Under the pieces are notes generated by a model. The model was given only the letters and a program-made list of their open reading frames with translations. It ran no database searches and was not told the origin of the DNA. From positions 3,782,001 to 3,846,000 of the forward strand of contig JAJFZO010000344.1 in assembly GCA_021397835.1 (NCBI GenBank): a stretch of DNA of 64,000 bases, given 5' to 3'. Source of the stretch: Moringa oleifera (Eukaryota > Streptophyta > Magnoliopsida > Brassicales > Moringaceae). Below, piece by piece: positions 1-12,800 of this stretch. Both the position numbers and the translations under genes were made by a program. How positions within the stretch are numbered: the first letter of the stretch is position 1; each line of letters begins with the position of its first letter.

Positions 1-847
1 ATTCTGATGGTTAAACCTCTATAAAACATGTACCTAGTACCTGTAGAAGATTACAATTTGCATTTCATCTTCAGTCTTATTGCATTTATTCAATTAACCA
101 GAATATGATTTAATACTGGTACGAATTTGAAAGCACAGATAAAAGATGCTTGGGAGATGGACAGACCTTTGATCGGTCGGGTTCATTTAAAATCAGCTTA
201 ACTTACTTATGTTATTAAAATGATGTTGTTTTGCTATAAAGATTTTGAATTTTATCAAAACAACATTGGTTTGGAAGAAAAAATTGAAAAAAATCTAAAA
301 ATACAAAATGAAAAATAATTTTTTCTAATCTCATTGTTGCTTTTTTGTTGATAGAATCTCATTGTTGTTTTTTCAAAATAATTGTTTTTTATATTGTTTA
401 TCTTAATAATATATATTAAAATACTATAATTATTTATTACATCATCATAGTTCAACCTTTGGTTCGACCTCTAACCCTTAAACCTCTTCTTTCCCAGTTC
501 AATGACCAGCTCAGTTTCAAAAACATTGTTCATCATGTGCAACAAAAATGACGTAGATAACATTTCAACTCCAGATTAAGACAAAGAACCTTATAAATAT
601 TCAATATCTACTTGCTTTGAAAACTTGCTCCAACTTTGTATTTCAGTCATTCTGCAGTGGTAAGGTTCACTTTCTGTATGATAGTGCAAGCAAATAAAAC
701 AGACATAATGACTCGTTTAGGCCAACAAGAATTAAATAACAGGCACCGTGCATGCATCAAAACCTAGATACAGTTGCAATTCAAATTACATAGTACCGAA
801 GTACTGACAAATTTCATAGAGTCGAGGAAAAAAATATCTTAACAAAC
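1..847. other. TAF2 intron after exon 20 (partial)
   Basis: It begins with a GT donor next to exon 20 (847). Apart from the MITE-like repeat at 180-530 nothing is recognisable, and no further TAF2 exon was found here. Confidence 0.7.
180..530 (+). mobile_element. MITE-like repeat, copy 1, in the TAF2 intron after exon 20
   Basis: About 340 bp closely match, in reverse orientation, 41204-41638. Shared landmarks are TTGGTTTGGAAGAAAAAATT (269-288), TTATTTATTACATCATCA (about 430-447) and AACCTTTGGTT (453-463). Ends carry short inverted similarity (TTTAAAATCAG on one side, CAGTTTCAAAAA on the other). It has no coding capacity. Confidence 0.7.
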
Positions 848-3800
848 CTGTTGACCAAATTCAAGATCACCAACTGACTGGACCAGTGCGGAAAGCCAGA
901 AAACATCAGAGTAGGGATTACCAGTGTTATCATTGTACTGCACACCAAGAACAAAAACTAAAGGTAAAACATTGAGCCTACCAAACATAAAAAAGAATAA
1001 ATAAATAAAACACTGCTTCAGGTATCTTTTACATTATGCAGAAATATGAAACACGGAATTTTAAACAAAATTATTTTCACCATTTATAGCATCCTTTTCT
1101 ATCCGTCCAGTATCTTGAACCGCTGTTTATAGTCTACCATACTCAAAGCTGAACGCATCTCGCCTTCCAACCAGATCAATTCTGTCACCTTATGCTCCTT
1201 TCCAATTGAAGACCAATAGAAGAGTTCCCAACAACGCATTACTGACTTTCGTCTTTTAGAGTTCCAAATTATTGGTTCCATCCTACTTGCCTTGCCCATT
1301 GTTCTTCTTTTCCTTCATCTGTTACTGATTTCCTTTGCAAATAGACCCACCCATGGGCTTTATGATCTGCCCCTTTCTTGAGAGAGATATATTTCCCATA
1401 ACCAATCTACAAAAATAACTTTCCTCTAAAAGTTTAAACCATTCATTCAACCACACTCTTTTCATGTATACCGCTATTCTTTTCCCATCCATTCTACTCC
1501 ATAGAACTGCAGGTTACTGACTCATATCTATAACAATTTTTTTTTTCCTATGAAAAAATAAGAATATCTATGACCAAACTATTCTTTCCATACCATACAT
1601 AATGTTCTCCATGGAATCAATACACCATAAAAAAAAAAAAAATCATGAAGGATATGAAAATGCTCAATCAAGGGGAAAAAAAGGATTGGGAAGGTCATCT
1701 TGCTATCAATATATGAGAGTTCTAATAATAATGGTCTGGGCAAACAAGAAGCATTTCCCATTTTGTTCAAAAGAAAGCTGCGAAAGCAAGAGGCGCATCA
1801 TGCACACAAGAGAGAGATCATGACACCATGGTCTAAAAAGATCAATGCCGTCAGGGAATGGTTCTCAACGGGAAGCGATATGCAGAATATCAGTTGGGCG
1901 TATTGCCTCAGGTAATCTGATGCTTGGTTGTAAGTGTTTATCTTAATGTTTAGAGTAAATTCTCTTAAGCTCCTTATGGAGGAGCTAATGTCCGTGGGAT
2001 AAGGATGACAAATTTTTGAAATCAACAGATTTTTGGTTTGCCTTAAGCAGTTTTATGTGAAATCAGGTCAAATTTGACACAACTAATAAAATAGTTCATA
2101 TTAACCCGCCCAAAGAGAGAATAAATTAAAATTACCACATTTAATGAACCATATCATATCAATTTGTTTAATAACTTGAATTACATGGACAAAATTATAG
2201 CCATTAAATATTTGTTAAGAGTAATATCTAGTTCTGAATCCAGGCGTATGACAAAATAAAATGTTAAAATCCCTGAATTAAAATGAACTTATCACTATTT
2301 TCTTATTTTATCTACTTGGCATCGAACTAAATTTTTTGATAAGAAACATCCTAAAATTTAAATGAATTAATAGGTAGAAAGAAATCAACTTTATAAACAG
2401 CAAGCTCAAATCATCGGCTATTAACTGTTTAACAGATCATACCAGGGCCAGGAGTATTTGACACCATCAATTAAAGGACTTGTAACAGTTAGCATAAATT
2501 ACTCAACATACAAGTTAAACCCACATAGCTAACAAAAATAGCCAAGCATCTCTTGATGGCTGAAGTGAAAGAGATAACAAGAGTAAAATGAAATAAAGAA
2601 CAACAACGCTATTGTTTTCCTTTTTTGAATGGGGATGGAGCAAAGAGAAAATGCAGGAGATGAAGATTGGTAAATAAAACGTTATTTTCTAGAAGATAAC
2701 AATAGCCCTGGCAGTTGTAAGAAATTTGTTCAATGTTAAATGTCTTTTTACATGTGCTGAATATGACTTGGTTGATCCTAACAATAAAAATTAACATCAA
2801 AATTCAATGACCAGACATCCTCTCCAAAATGTTTAACAGGAAATACAGCTTATCTATTGTGCTGTTTTTTTGGGGGGGTGTGGAGGTGGGGGTACCTCCG
2901 GAAAGATGCCTATACAAGAGAGGTACCATACATATACAGAAATATGTAGACAAGGCAAACAATAAGATGATGTATGCTAGAGATAAATAGGAAGAGAAGA
3001 CAGAAGGATACTTATATAATCAATAAACTCTCAGAAACTTTAATTTGCAAATTAGAAGACTAAGAAAGCCATACCTCTGACCCACCATGTTCCCAGAAAG
3101 GAATATAAATACAAGTAGTCAAGGAAGGGGTAAATATAATAACTATGCACAAAAGTAGACCTATTACATAATATAAACAAAAACCAGGTAGGATAGCATA
3201 CAGGGTGGGAAAGCCTTTATTTTATAAGAAAATGAACTTATTTGAAAGCCAAAAGAAAGAAGGTGAAAGAGGGGTGGGAAGGGAAGTTAACCTTCAACAT
3301 GAGATTATCACAACCCAGTAAAAATGAGCTAACATAAAATTTTTTTTTCTTTTTGATAGGAACACATATAATTATATTGCTATAATGACACCAAGACACT
3401 GCCTTCCATTTATAAGTATAATATAAATATTTAGAGAAAAAATTCAATGAATTTCGCTAAATCTTCCTCATTTATAATATTCATCTCTTTAACCCAAACT
3501 TTCAATATTTTAATCCATCTATCTAAAAAAAAAAACAAAACAGAGTTTCCTCTCCTCAAAAGCTCTTCTATTTCTTTCATTCCATACTAACAAAAATCAG
3601 TAAAAGTATTTTTGCAGCCACATTTCTCTTTTTCACCACCTGCAACCTTCCCCATGCACCAATCTCAGCTGCCACAGAGTCAGCCACCACCTACCTATAT
3701 CCCAACAGCACTAAAACAGTGTCCTATATCCATCTTGTCCATTTACATCATAGTAATACATGATTCATAGATTTTGCGAATTCTTTTACATAAAAGACAC

Positions 3801-6800
3801 CAGTTTACACCATGCCACCTTGAAACTCACCCAAGGTCTAAACTCCTTCCACCTTTCCTAATAATCCTCCAAACTCCCATCCCATAACTCTCTCTGCCTA
3901 ATGCTATCATCTAATCCCCACCCCACTCCATTCCTCTTCTCCACAAGTTGTCTCTCTCCCTCATAGTTCTTCATAGCCATTTTCCCAAAAGTGTCTTACT
4001 AAAGGGCCAAATTGGTTTGATTCTCAAACCACCTACCCCTAATGGTTTCTAAACCACCTCCTAGTTAACCGAATGAAATTTATTAGTGTTGTTGTCACCC
4101 CATAGAAATTGTCCCACTAGCAATTCCAATCTCAGTGCCACATTCCTTGAGATTGGGAAAAAATACGTAACGTATACTAGGATAATGACTACTGTGTTCT
4201 TAATAAATGTTAACTTGCCCTTTTTGGATAAGTGTCCCTTCTTCTATCATGCTAGTTTTTTTTTTCCCCCAACTATTTATTCCACCACCCTATTCCAAAT
4301 TGATCTCTCCTTATGCTTTGCCCCAAAGGCAAACCAAGTATTGCATTGAAGGTGAGCCCACCTTACAACCAAAGAATCTTGTAAGATGCTCCTCATCCAC
4401 TCTCATCCCCAATGGAATGAATTCACTCTTTCCTAAGTTTACTCTCAAACTTGTGACTGCCTTAAAACGCGACAAAACACATCTCACGTTGATCAACTGT
4501 TTTTCCGCTGCCCCATAAAATAAGATAATCTCATTTGCATAAAGTAAGTATGATACTACTATCTTTCCCCCCTCCTTGCCCACCCTAAACCCCTCAATAA
4601 GGTTTCCTTGCACCATTACACCCATCATTTGATCAAGGGTTTCTATGACAAGAATAAAACAAAAAGGAGACAAGGGAATTTCCTGCCTCAAGCCCTTGGA
4701 AGCACTAAAGAATTGTGTTGGCTATTAACATTGAAAAAAACATAGTAGTAATGCACCTCATGATCCAATAACACACTACTTCTCCCCACAACCCACCCTC
4801 CTCAACATATATGCCATAGACCTAAAAGACACATGATCATAAGCTTTTTCCATGTCCAATTCATAAATGACCCATTTCTCTCTTGGTTTCAAGTGATGAT
4901 CCGTTACCTTGTTAGCCATCAAGGCTGCACCCAAAATTTGTCTTCCTTTCACAAAAGCATTATGATCAACATTAACCACTTTATCAATCACTTCTTTACG
5001 CCAACACCTTAGCAAAAAGCTTGCACACACTACCAATCAAACTAAATGGAAGAAAATCATTGATGCTATTGCCCCATTTTTCTTTGGGATGAGCACCGCA
5101 AGGTAGAATTTAGTGAAGCAACAAATTTTGTCTCATAAAACTCCTTGAACATCTCTATGATCTCACATCTAATAGTGCTCTATTGACTCTTTAAGAAAGC
5201 CATCAAAGAACCATTTGATTCAAGTGCTTCATCTTTAACACCGTCTTAACCTCCATCTCCTCGAACAAATCTCTTAATCCAACCCTGAAGATCACTATCA
5301 ATATGATCAAAAGACAAACCATCCAATGTAAGTCTCCAATCATTTCTTCCTTGTATAACTCTCAATAGTACTCTTTACTCTTTTATTAAAGCTTTGTTTG
5401 CTCCTCTATCACAACACACTAGAGTTTCAAAGCAGTATGGAGTTGTGTCTTTTATGCATATTTGTGGTTCTACGAAAAAAATTTAATGTTACTATCTCCT
5501 TTTTTTTAATCACAAGACTTTGAAAATTTGCCTCCATGATATCTCCTCCATCTTTATAATGGCCAACAATTCATTTGATACCTCACCCCTTCTACTAGCC
5601 ATGCCTTCACTACTCTCGCCACTCATCTCCTTAAACTCTATCCTTGATAACTCTTGCCACAAAGGATTTTTTTTTTCCTTTCTATACAAGTTGCCAATAT
5701 CTTCTTTGTTCCATTTTTTAAGTAATTGCTTTAGATTCTTTAGTTTAGTTGCCACCAATAACTAGCATTCCTCATCAACTTATCACTTTCCCACCATTCA
5801 TGCACTAGGCGGCTAAAACCATCAATTTTGAGCCATATATTCTCAAATCGAAAAGGAGTGGATCCCCATGGCATGTCTCCCACCTCCAACAAAATTGGAC
5901 AATGATCTGATACTCATCTTGGCAAGATCCTCTAGCTCCCACTTGGGTACACCTCGTCCCACTACCATGATATCAAGAATCTATCAAGTCTTGATAAAGA
6001 AGAATTGTCATGCATGTTAAACCAAGTGAACTCCACACCTCCAAAAGATTGATCAATTAATTCAAGATCCGCAATAACATCATGAAAAGCACCCCTACCT
6101 TCTCATCCACCCTTTTTCTTTTTTCATTCTATCATATTCATAAAGAACCTCATGAAAATCCCCAACTATCACCCATGGCAAGCTCCATTTCTTCCGCCAT
6201 TCCATCAACTCCTCCCAAAGTTATGCACAACTCTCTCCTTCCACATGCATTTTATCAACTCCTCCCAAAATCGTGCACAACTCTCTCCCTTCACATGCCC
6301 ACATACCCTGATAAACACCCATTCCATCCTCAAAACACATGATAAAGACTTTTTCATATCTCATTTCTTTACTCAAGCACATACCCTCCTATTCCACATA
6401 ATAACAATCCTTGTAAAGCTCCTCCTAAATGACAAAATCATCCACTCCAATCCTCTATTACCTCACAAGCTCTTTACAATTTTATAATTCATCCCCTTAA
6501 TTTTTGTCTCTTGTAAGCATATCACATCTGCCTTCCATCTACCTAGTGCATGTTTAATTATCACCCTGTTTTCAATGTTGTTAAGCCTTTTTATATTTTA
6601 TAATACAATCTTAAACATAGTTAGCCTCTTTGAACCCAAGGCAACTCTCTACAGCACTGAGAATCACATTAGCATGCTCATCCTTGTGCCCACTAATGAA
6701 CCTCGCCCTGTCACAAGTTCTACCCAGATTCTTCGCTATCCTTTTTGATCTCAACTACTACTTTTTTTTGCTTCTACTTGTACTGATTCTGCCTTCCCCT

Positions 6801-9800
6801 ATACAAACTGTTATAGCTTATTTTTTGACCAACTGTTATAGCTTCATTTCTCGACCTTACATCATCCAAAAGTCTACTGTCTTTTCCAATGAAGAATTGC
6901 CTCGTTGTCGCCACCATATTCTCAAACTTTGTTACCTTATCTTTCCCTTTATCCACACACTTATTCGTCCCTTGATCTCGAAGTTGTACATCAACCTTTC
7001 CTTTCCTTTGTTCTTTTATTCTGTCCAAACCCATCCCCAACTTCATCATATTTAAGCCAATCATTAGCCCTAGTCACCACAAACTTGACTTAATGCCATA
7101 GTCCTTATTGCATACTTACCATTTGAAAATTGTCTAAAGATAAATGAGCGGGGAGACTTAGCTCCTTTATGCCCCATCCTTGCCTTATACATCAATGAGC
7201 ATCTCATAGTCTCTTCAGGTCGAACGCACTGTTTCTCTCCCAAATCCTCCCTCACCATTATACCCAACGACAATTCAATCTTCTCTGTCACTAGAGTTAT
7301 ACTTGCCCTTGCTGGAATAGCATCAACAAACCTCCGCTTAACCCAAGGATTGGATGGGCCTGATATCTCAACGTTTACTCCGTCAATACCTTTGCTCCAT
7401 GGCATTAATGGCTCCGATTGGTGTACATCGAACGTCAATAGGTGATTTCTATCTCTTCTGTCATCTCCCAAGTTAGATCCTTCAGTGGCATTGAGCTATT
7501 TCGCCAAAAAATGGTTATGGGCCAATCAGACCCGATTGCCATATATTTAGGACTTGAATACACAAATTATATTGATACGAGCTTAAATGATTCGCCCCAC
7601 CACCTTGTCTTTTACTACATTAGGTTAGAGGTTCTTAGGTCCAATTTGGGCACTAGATTTTCTTACCTACTACCATTTGGCTCGACAAGCCTCTACTTGG
7701 GCTTGGCCCAAGTCGAACCAATTGATCAGACCCAGATTTGTCTGGTATCTTCTTCTCCACTCGATCAAGGATCTTCAATAAGCTCTCTGTGATACCTTTG
7801 CCCGAGCCCTATCATCTGCGCCCAATAGAATATCTTTAAAAGATTTATGTCTGGTATTTTCCCTCACCTCGTGCGATAGCCCTCCCTCTAATCTTTGTGC
7901 TATTGAAAAGCTAGGCAAACAAACTTCATCAAGATCTGATTGACTACCTTGCCCTACATCTCCTCATTCGCCGTACAACTTTATTTCATCTTAGTGACAC
8001 CATTTACTTCCAAGACTTGTAAAGCCTGCTTCCTACACCACCATTCGAAACCATGACCGCCTTCTAAAGACATCATTGTCCTTGTCCCTGTCAGTTTCAT
8101 CTCAAACAAGCACATTAACTCACCCGCTACATTAGCTCTAGCTTTGACTAGTATTGCCTACTTTTTTCTCCACTTCATCCTCCAGTCGCCTTCTACTAAA
8201 TTATCGATTGTTGCCAATCCCTACTAAAGACCATAGATACTCTCGTCCCTGCTATGCTCTACTACCTTCAACCAATGCTCAGTTTCACCTACAGTATAGA
8301 GCTTAAAGAGCTTCCTTTCTATCCTAATGGAGAAAACCTCCATTAACGAAGTCCATACAAATTCTTTCCATACAGAATCCAAAAGCTCAAAATATGCTAT
8401 GCCTTGCTAACAAGGAATTTTCCATCAATGCATTTATGAAGAAACCAATCTTTGACCAAGACATATGCTATTATCCCCATTGGACATTGTAGTACTCACT
8501 GGATCATTCAATATCCAAAATAATCTTCGAGATAATCTACATGAGTTAGTCAGTATTGTACTTTGGTTTCATATGAACTAAACCATGAAATGGAATTCAA
8601 AGTAGTGCTCCCTCAATGAAATTCGTTACGTAATAATGCCCTTGATCCATGCAAACCATTAGAAGGCAAAGCAACTAGTTCAATTACTCCTTAAAGCTTT
8701 TGGCATCAATTTTATTATTCAATATTCTCAAGAATATGAAATTTTGGCATTCAAAAATAGAGGAAGCCTTACGAAATAGGTAACGAATACAACACAAATC
8801 CATATGAAAACAAAATATTGCCATTGGCACTGCATGCTAACCTACCTTCAAAAGTTGTAACACAAACTCAACAGCTTCTCTAGGGCTTTTCTTGTCTGCA
8901 CCTCTAACCATTGCAATAGCATGAGGAATGGCCTAAAAAAAGAACAAAATAATGAATACTCACCTTATAAGCTATTACCATAATTAGACTTCAATGAAAA
9001 AACAAAACATTGATATGACCGCTTTAAAAGATGTAACCTCAACAAAGGAAAAAAAAAATAATTAAAATAAAAACAAGTGTGTTCAAGTTCTATGTTACCA
9101 ATAACATTATCTCTTTTCTCATAAGGGCAAGAGACACCATATAATAATCTCCATCAGTTGTGATGAGTTTCTCATAAAATTACTTTGAATTATCATAAAC
9201 AAAATTGAGACATAGAAACAAGCAGATCCATGTTAAATTAATCAACTCTGACCTATCGACCTATAGAACAAAATTACTAACATGAGTGAGCCTCTGTTCA
9301 ACATAAATTGAAGCTTATAGGTTTCAAGAGGCCACTTTATTTCTCTAGTTAATTTGCAAATAAGTAGCACATCTAATTAGTACAATGGTGCAACATCAAC
9401 CGTTCTACTGAGGTTATTGAAAACCTACTGAAGGTTAGCATTATTGAGTTCATATATGATGCATAAAAAATACATAGTGTTGCCGAAACACTGCCTTTAG
9501 GAATTAAAGCAACACCACCATACACAACAGAACACAGATTTTCACTAGTGTAATTTTATGTACAATTAAAGCAGGGAATGCAGTAGCAATTTGCAAGTGT
9601 CTTTTATCCATGCATTAAAACTTGAGAAAGCACAAAAAAAGGGATAGCTTTCATAAAAATAAATGATGAGATAACCTTTACTTGGATCATCAAAACATAA
9701 CACCCTCCCCCACCATCGAAAGTCTACTGATATCTGTAATTTTTTATTGTTTTCTTTTTGATTTTGAAAAGGATATTTATTCTATAGCTTTTTTCCTAGC

Positions 9801-12800
9801 AGTTTTTTTTACTTTTTATTTTCATTTGTACCTTCTGTTTCTTCTTCTTCTTTTTCTATGTCATCTCCTTTGTCATAAGCAATATCTGCCTCTCAAGAAG
9901 GCTTAAGGAAACTATTACAAGAGTCAGCACTCTGTCACAGCATCTACATTTCCCCTGAACTTTTTGATTAATAATCTCACAGTTCCTTCATTTCTAAGTA
10001 ACGTAATGCCCTTCTTAAGATACTAGAACAGTGATCACAAGGTTGAACCTTGTCATTGTTTACCACAATGATATTCAAAAAAATTCAGAGCTGAAGGTCT
10101 CATTGAGACTCGCGCTATATTTGCTTGCAATTCGTTTTTGCATAAATTTCTGTTGTCCAAAATTTCATTAAGCATCTATTTGGCTGGTTGTTTAGTTAAT
10201 TCCATGTTTTCTTGGATATTTAACACTTTTCTTCTTAGACATGAAGGGTGATTCATTTGCAACATGTGAAACAAAAGAATATTGGAAAATCAAAATTAAT
10301 TGATAGCAAGCAGGTCAGATTAGATCATCAATGTAACCCATATGCAAGACCTCAAATGCCAAGGTAATTTCATGCCAGCCCAAATAACCTGGGCAGTGGT
10401 AGCACTAACAGTAGAACTCTTCAAACAAAGAAGAATCAATTATTTAAGTTTGGTGTATCAAAGGTTCCCAGAACAAATTTCCCAAAACTATCGTTTTGAT
10501 GAACTTCAGTTATATGCAAATGGTATATAGTTGTATCCATATCAACACAACCTATCACATATCCTACCTCATTGCATTACCTCAAGAACAAAGTACTCTG
10601 GGATATCACGGAAGTCATTTGGCCTATGTAACACAGAAAACAATTGGTTAATGCGTGTTTGAAGAGAAAGGTCAAAAATCCAGATAAACAAGGTAAGAAT
10701 CTCACTTGGGAAGTCCAATGTTTGCATCAAAAGTTCGACCTTTATAAAATTTTACTAAATGGAGTAAACCAGCCCAGTCAGTTTCCTGTGACAAGGAAAT
10801 AAAAATCCTTGAATATCAATGTCAATACTTGATACCCCCTTTTACAATACACAAGAAATGAGGAGTGGCAGAGCATAATATTCATTTAGGACATGAAACA
10901 AAGAGATCAAGAAAACTAAATATGAGAAACTTACTTCATCAATCCAACAATTACCATTATTTTAAGTCCCACACATGTTAATGAAACTTAATAATTCCTT
11001 CATACGAATAAGAAGAAAAAAGATATAGGACTTACGATTGGAAGAAAACAAGGGAGAATTCCACATAGATAAACTCAGAACTATAACCAAACGAATAGAT
11101 CCCTCAAGGTCATCAAGTTCTTATAATTCTTTTATGATTCTTGAATGTAGCCATGAAAATACAAATGTAGAAGCCAATTTATAGTTTCAATTTTTATTTT
11201 GTACTTCTCAGGGCTACCATAGAACTTAATAAGTTTACTAGAAGATTAATCAACTATTTTTCTGCAGTTTGTTAAAGAAACATAAGTTTTCATATGAGCA
11301 GAAGCAAGCCTGTATTCAATTTTTTTTTTCTTTTTGTTGATCAGATAAGCAACTGTCTCCTCAACAACTCTGTTACTTGAGATTTCTGTTATTTCATTAA
11401 GTGCAAAGTTTCTAGAAGATTCTTGCTCAAGTTCAAATAGTTTTAGGCACTTATAGGTACTTTACGTATTTCGGAACTCAAACACTTTCACGGCAAGGAA
11501 ACATCTCAAGAATCTTCCTAAGTTCTTGTATTTTCTTAAGCTTTCAATTGTCCCCTGCCCTCCCCGCCTTTCTGTCACGATTTGTATCAAAACTGCCATT
11601 TCAAATCCTAAATCCCAACACTACATCAAAAAAATGCTGTTGGAGGTGGATAACCCAATTCTCCTGTATCATATGTCTTTGCTACAAAAAGAAAGTCATA
11701 AGATAGATGCAATCAAGAGTTCATGCCTTGGACAATATTTGTTGAGAAGAAAACATTGTTATGAAAACAAACACTAGGTGAGAAATTATTATAGTACCTC
11801 TGATGCTGTTTTAGCCAATGCAAATGCAGCCTCGACACGAACTCTCCAAAAGGCCTATATACCATAAAAAGAAAAGAAAAGGTTAAATATTTGCATTCCA
11901 TTTAACAATTCAGAAACACTATTACGTATACCTCAGGTGAGGATAAAGACCTTGGAGTCACTGAGGAAATTATTCAGAGCATTCACAACAGAAAATGAAA
12001 GCTGTGGTAAAGACTCCAGCGCAGCAATTGCTTGTGCCTGAGCAACAACATCTTCATCCTTCTCTAATTGATTTATCTGATTAAATATTGCAACATTACA
12101 TTTTTGTTACTAAATTGACTAGTCAAACATTGTTGAAATCAATGATTCCCAAAATGCAGCAGAAGCAGCTCAAGTAATTATGATGGAGAGAATGGAACAG
12201 AGACATTTGATTAATAAAGTCCAAACAGTATTACCAAGACATGGATAAATAAAAACCATTAAAGCAACCTGGTTAATTGACAGAATCAGCACGGACACAA
12301 AGGATTTTGTCTTACCAGTTTAGCCTTCTTAGGAGGATTATGATTTCATCTGGACTTATTATGTCTTATTTCTTGATAGCCATGATATCTACCGAATTTT
12401 CCCTGTTATTCTAGACCACTTGATCAATAAGAAACTCAAGGCCCAACAACTAATCCATGCGACCTAATTATAACGACCTAAAACAGATTCGGTGGCTGGA
12501 GGGATTCGAACCTGTACTTGGTCTACAAATTGACACTTGCATGGAGTCAAGCTTTCCTCTTCTAATCAACCATACAGGATTTATAAACCAGGAATCTCCC
12601 ACATGCATATAAAACTAGAACACTAAGATTTAGAACGTTGGAAAAGAAAGAGAGTTATTGCTATTGTTCTAGCTCAATCTTCAGAATACAGTCTTAAGTT
12701 GTGGCTTCTATCTCTATTCATCTCTAGTTTAGCTCTTTAGTTCTCTTTAATACGCTAACTTATTTCGGAGCTGGTTTCATATAAAACAATGGCGAATAGG

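Larger units (their letters stand above)
3340..8420 (-). mobile_element. LINE (L1-type) remnant 1, near full length, in TAF2 intron 19
   Basis: A decayed non-LTR retrotransposon of about 5 kb reads in the same direction as TAF2. From its 5' end: an ORF1 remnant (8400-7070), an ORF2 endonuclease (about 6620-5900), a linker (5758-5510), reverse transcriptase (about 5300-4250), and a C-terminal region down to about 3560. A 3' tail ends near 3340 with an A-rich run (T-rich on the plus strand). Stops and frameshifts are frequent. I could not define a target site duplication. Confidence 0.85.

Noticed and set aside
11941..12076. Possible U12-type donor near TAF2 exon 15 (TTATCCTC)
   Set aside because: The word is not at the junction; the exon ends in AAG before an ordinary GT donor, as in known TAF2.
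12484..12560. Possible tRNA 3' half (GGATTCGAACC on the plus strand)
   Set aside because: No matching acceptor, D arm or anticodon stem could be folded; resembles a common plant repeat motif.
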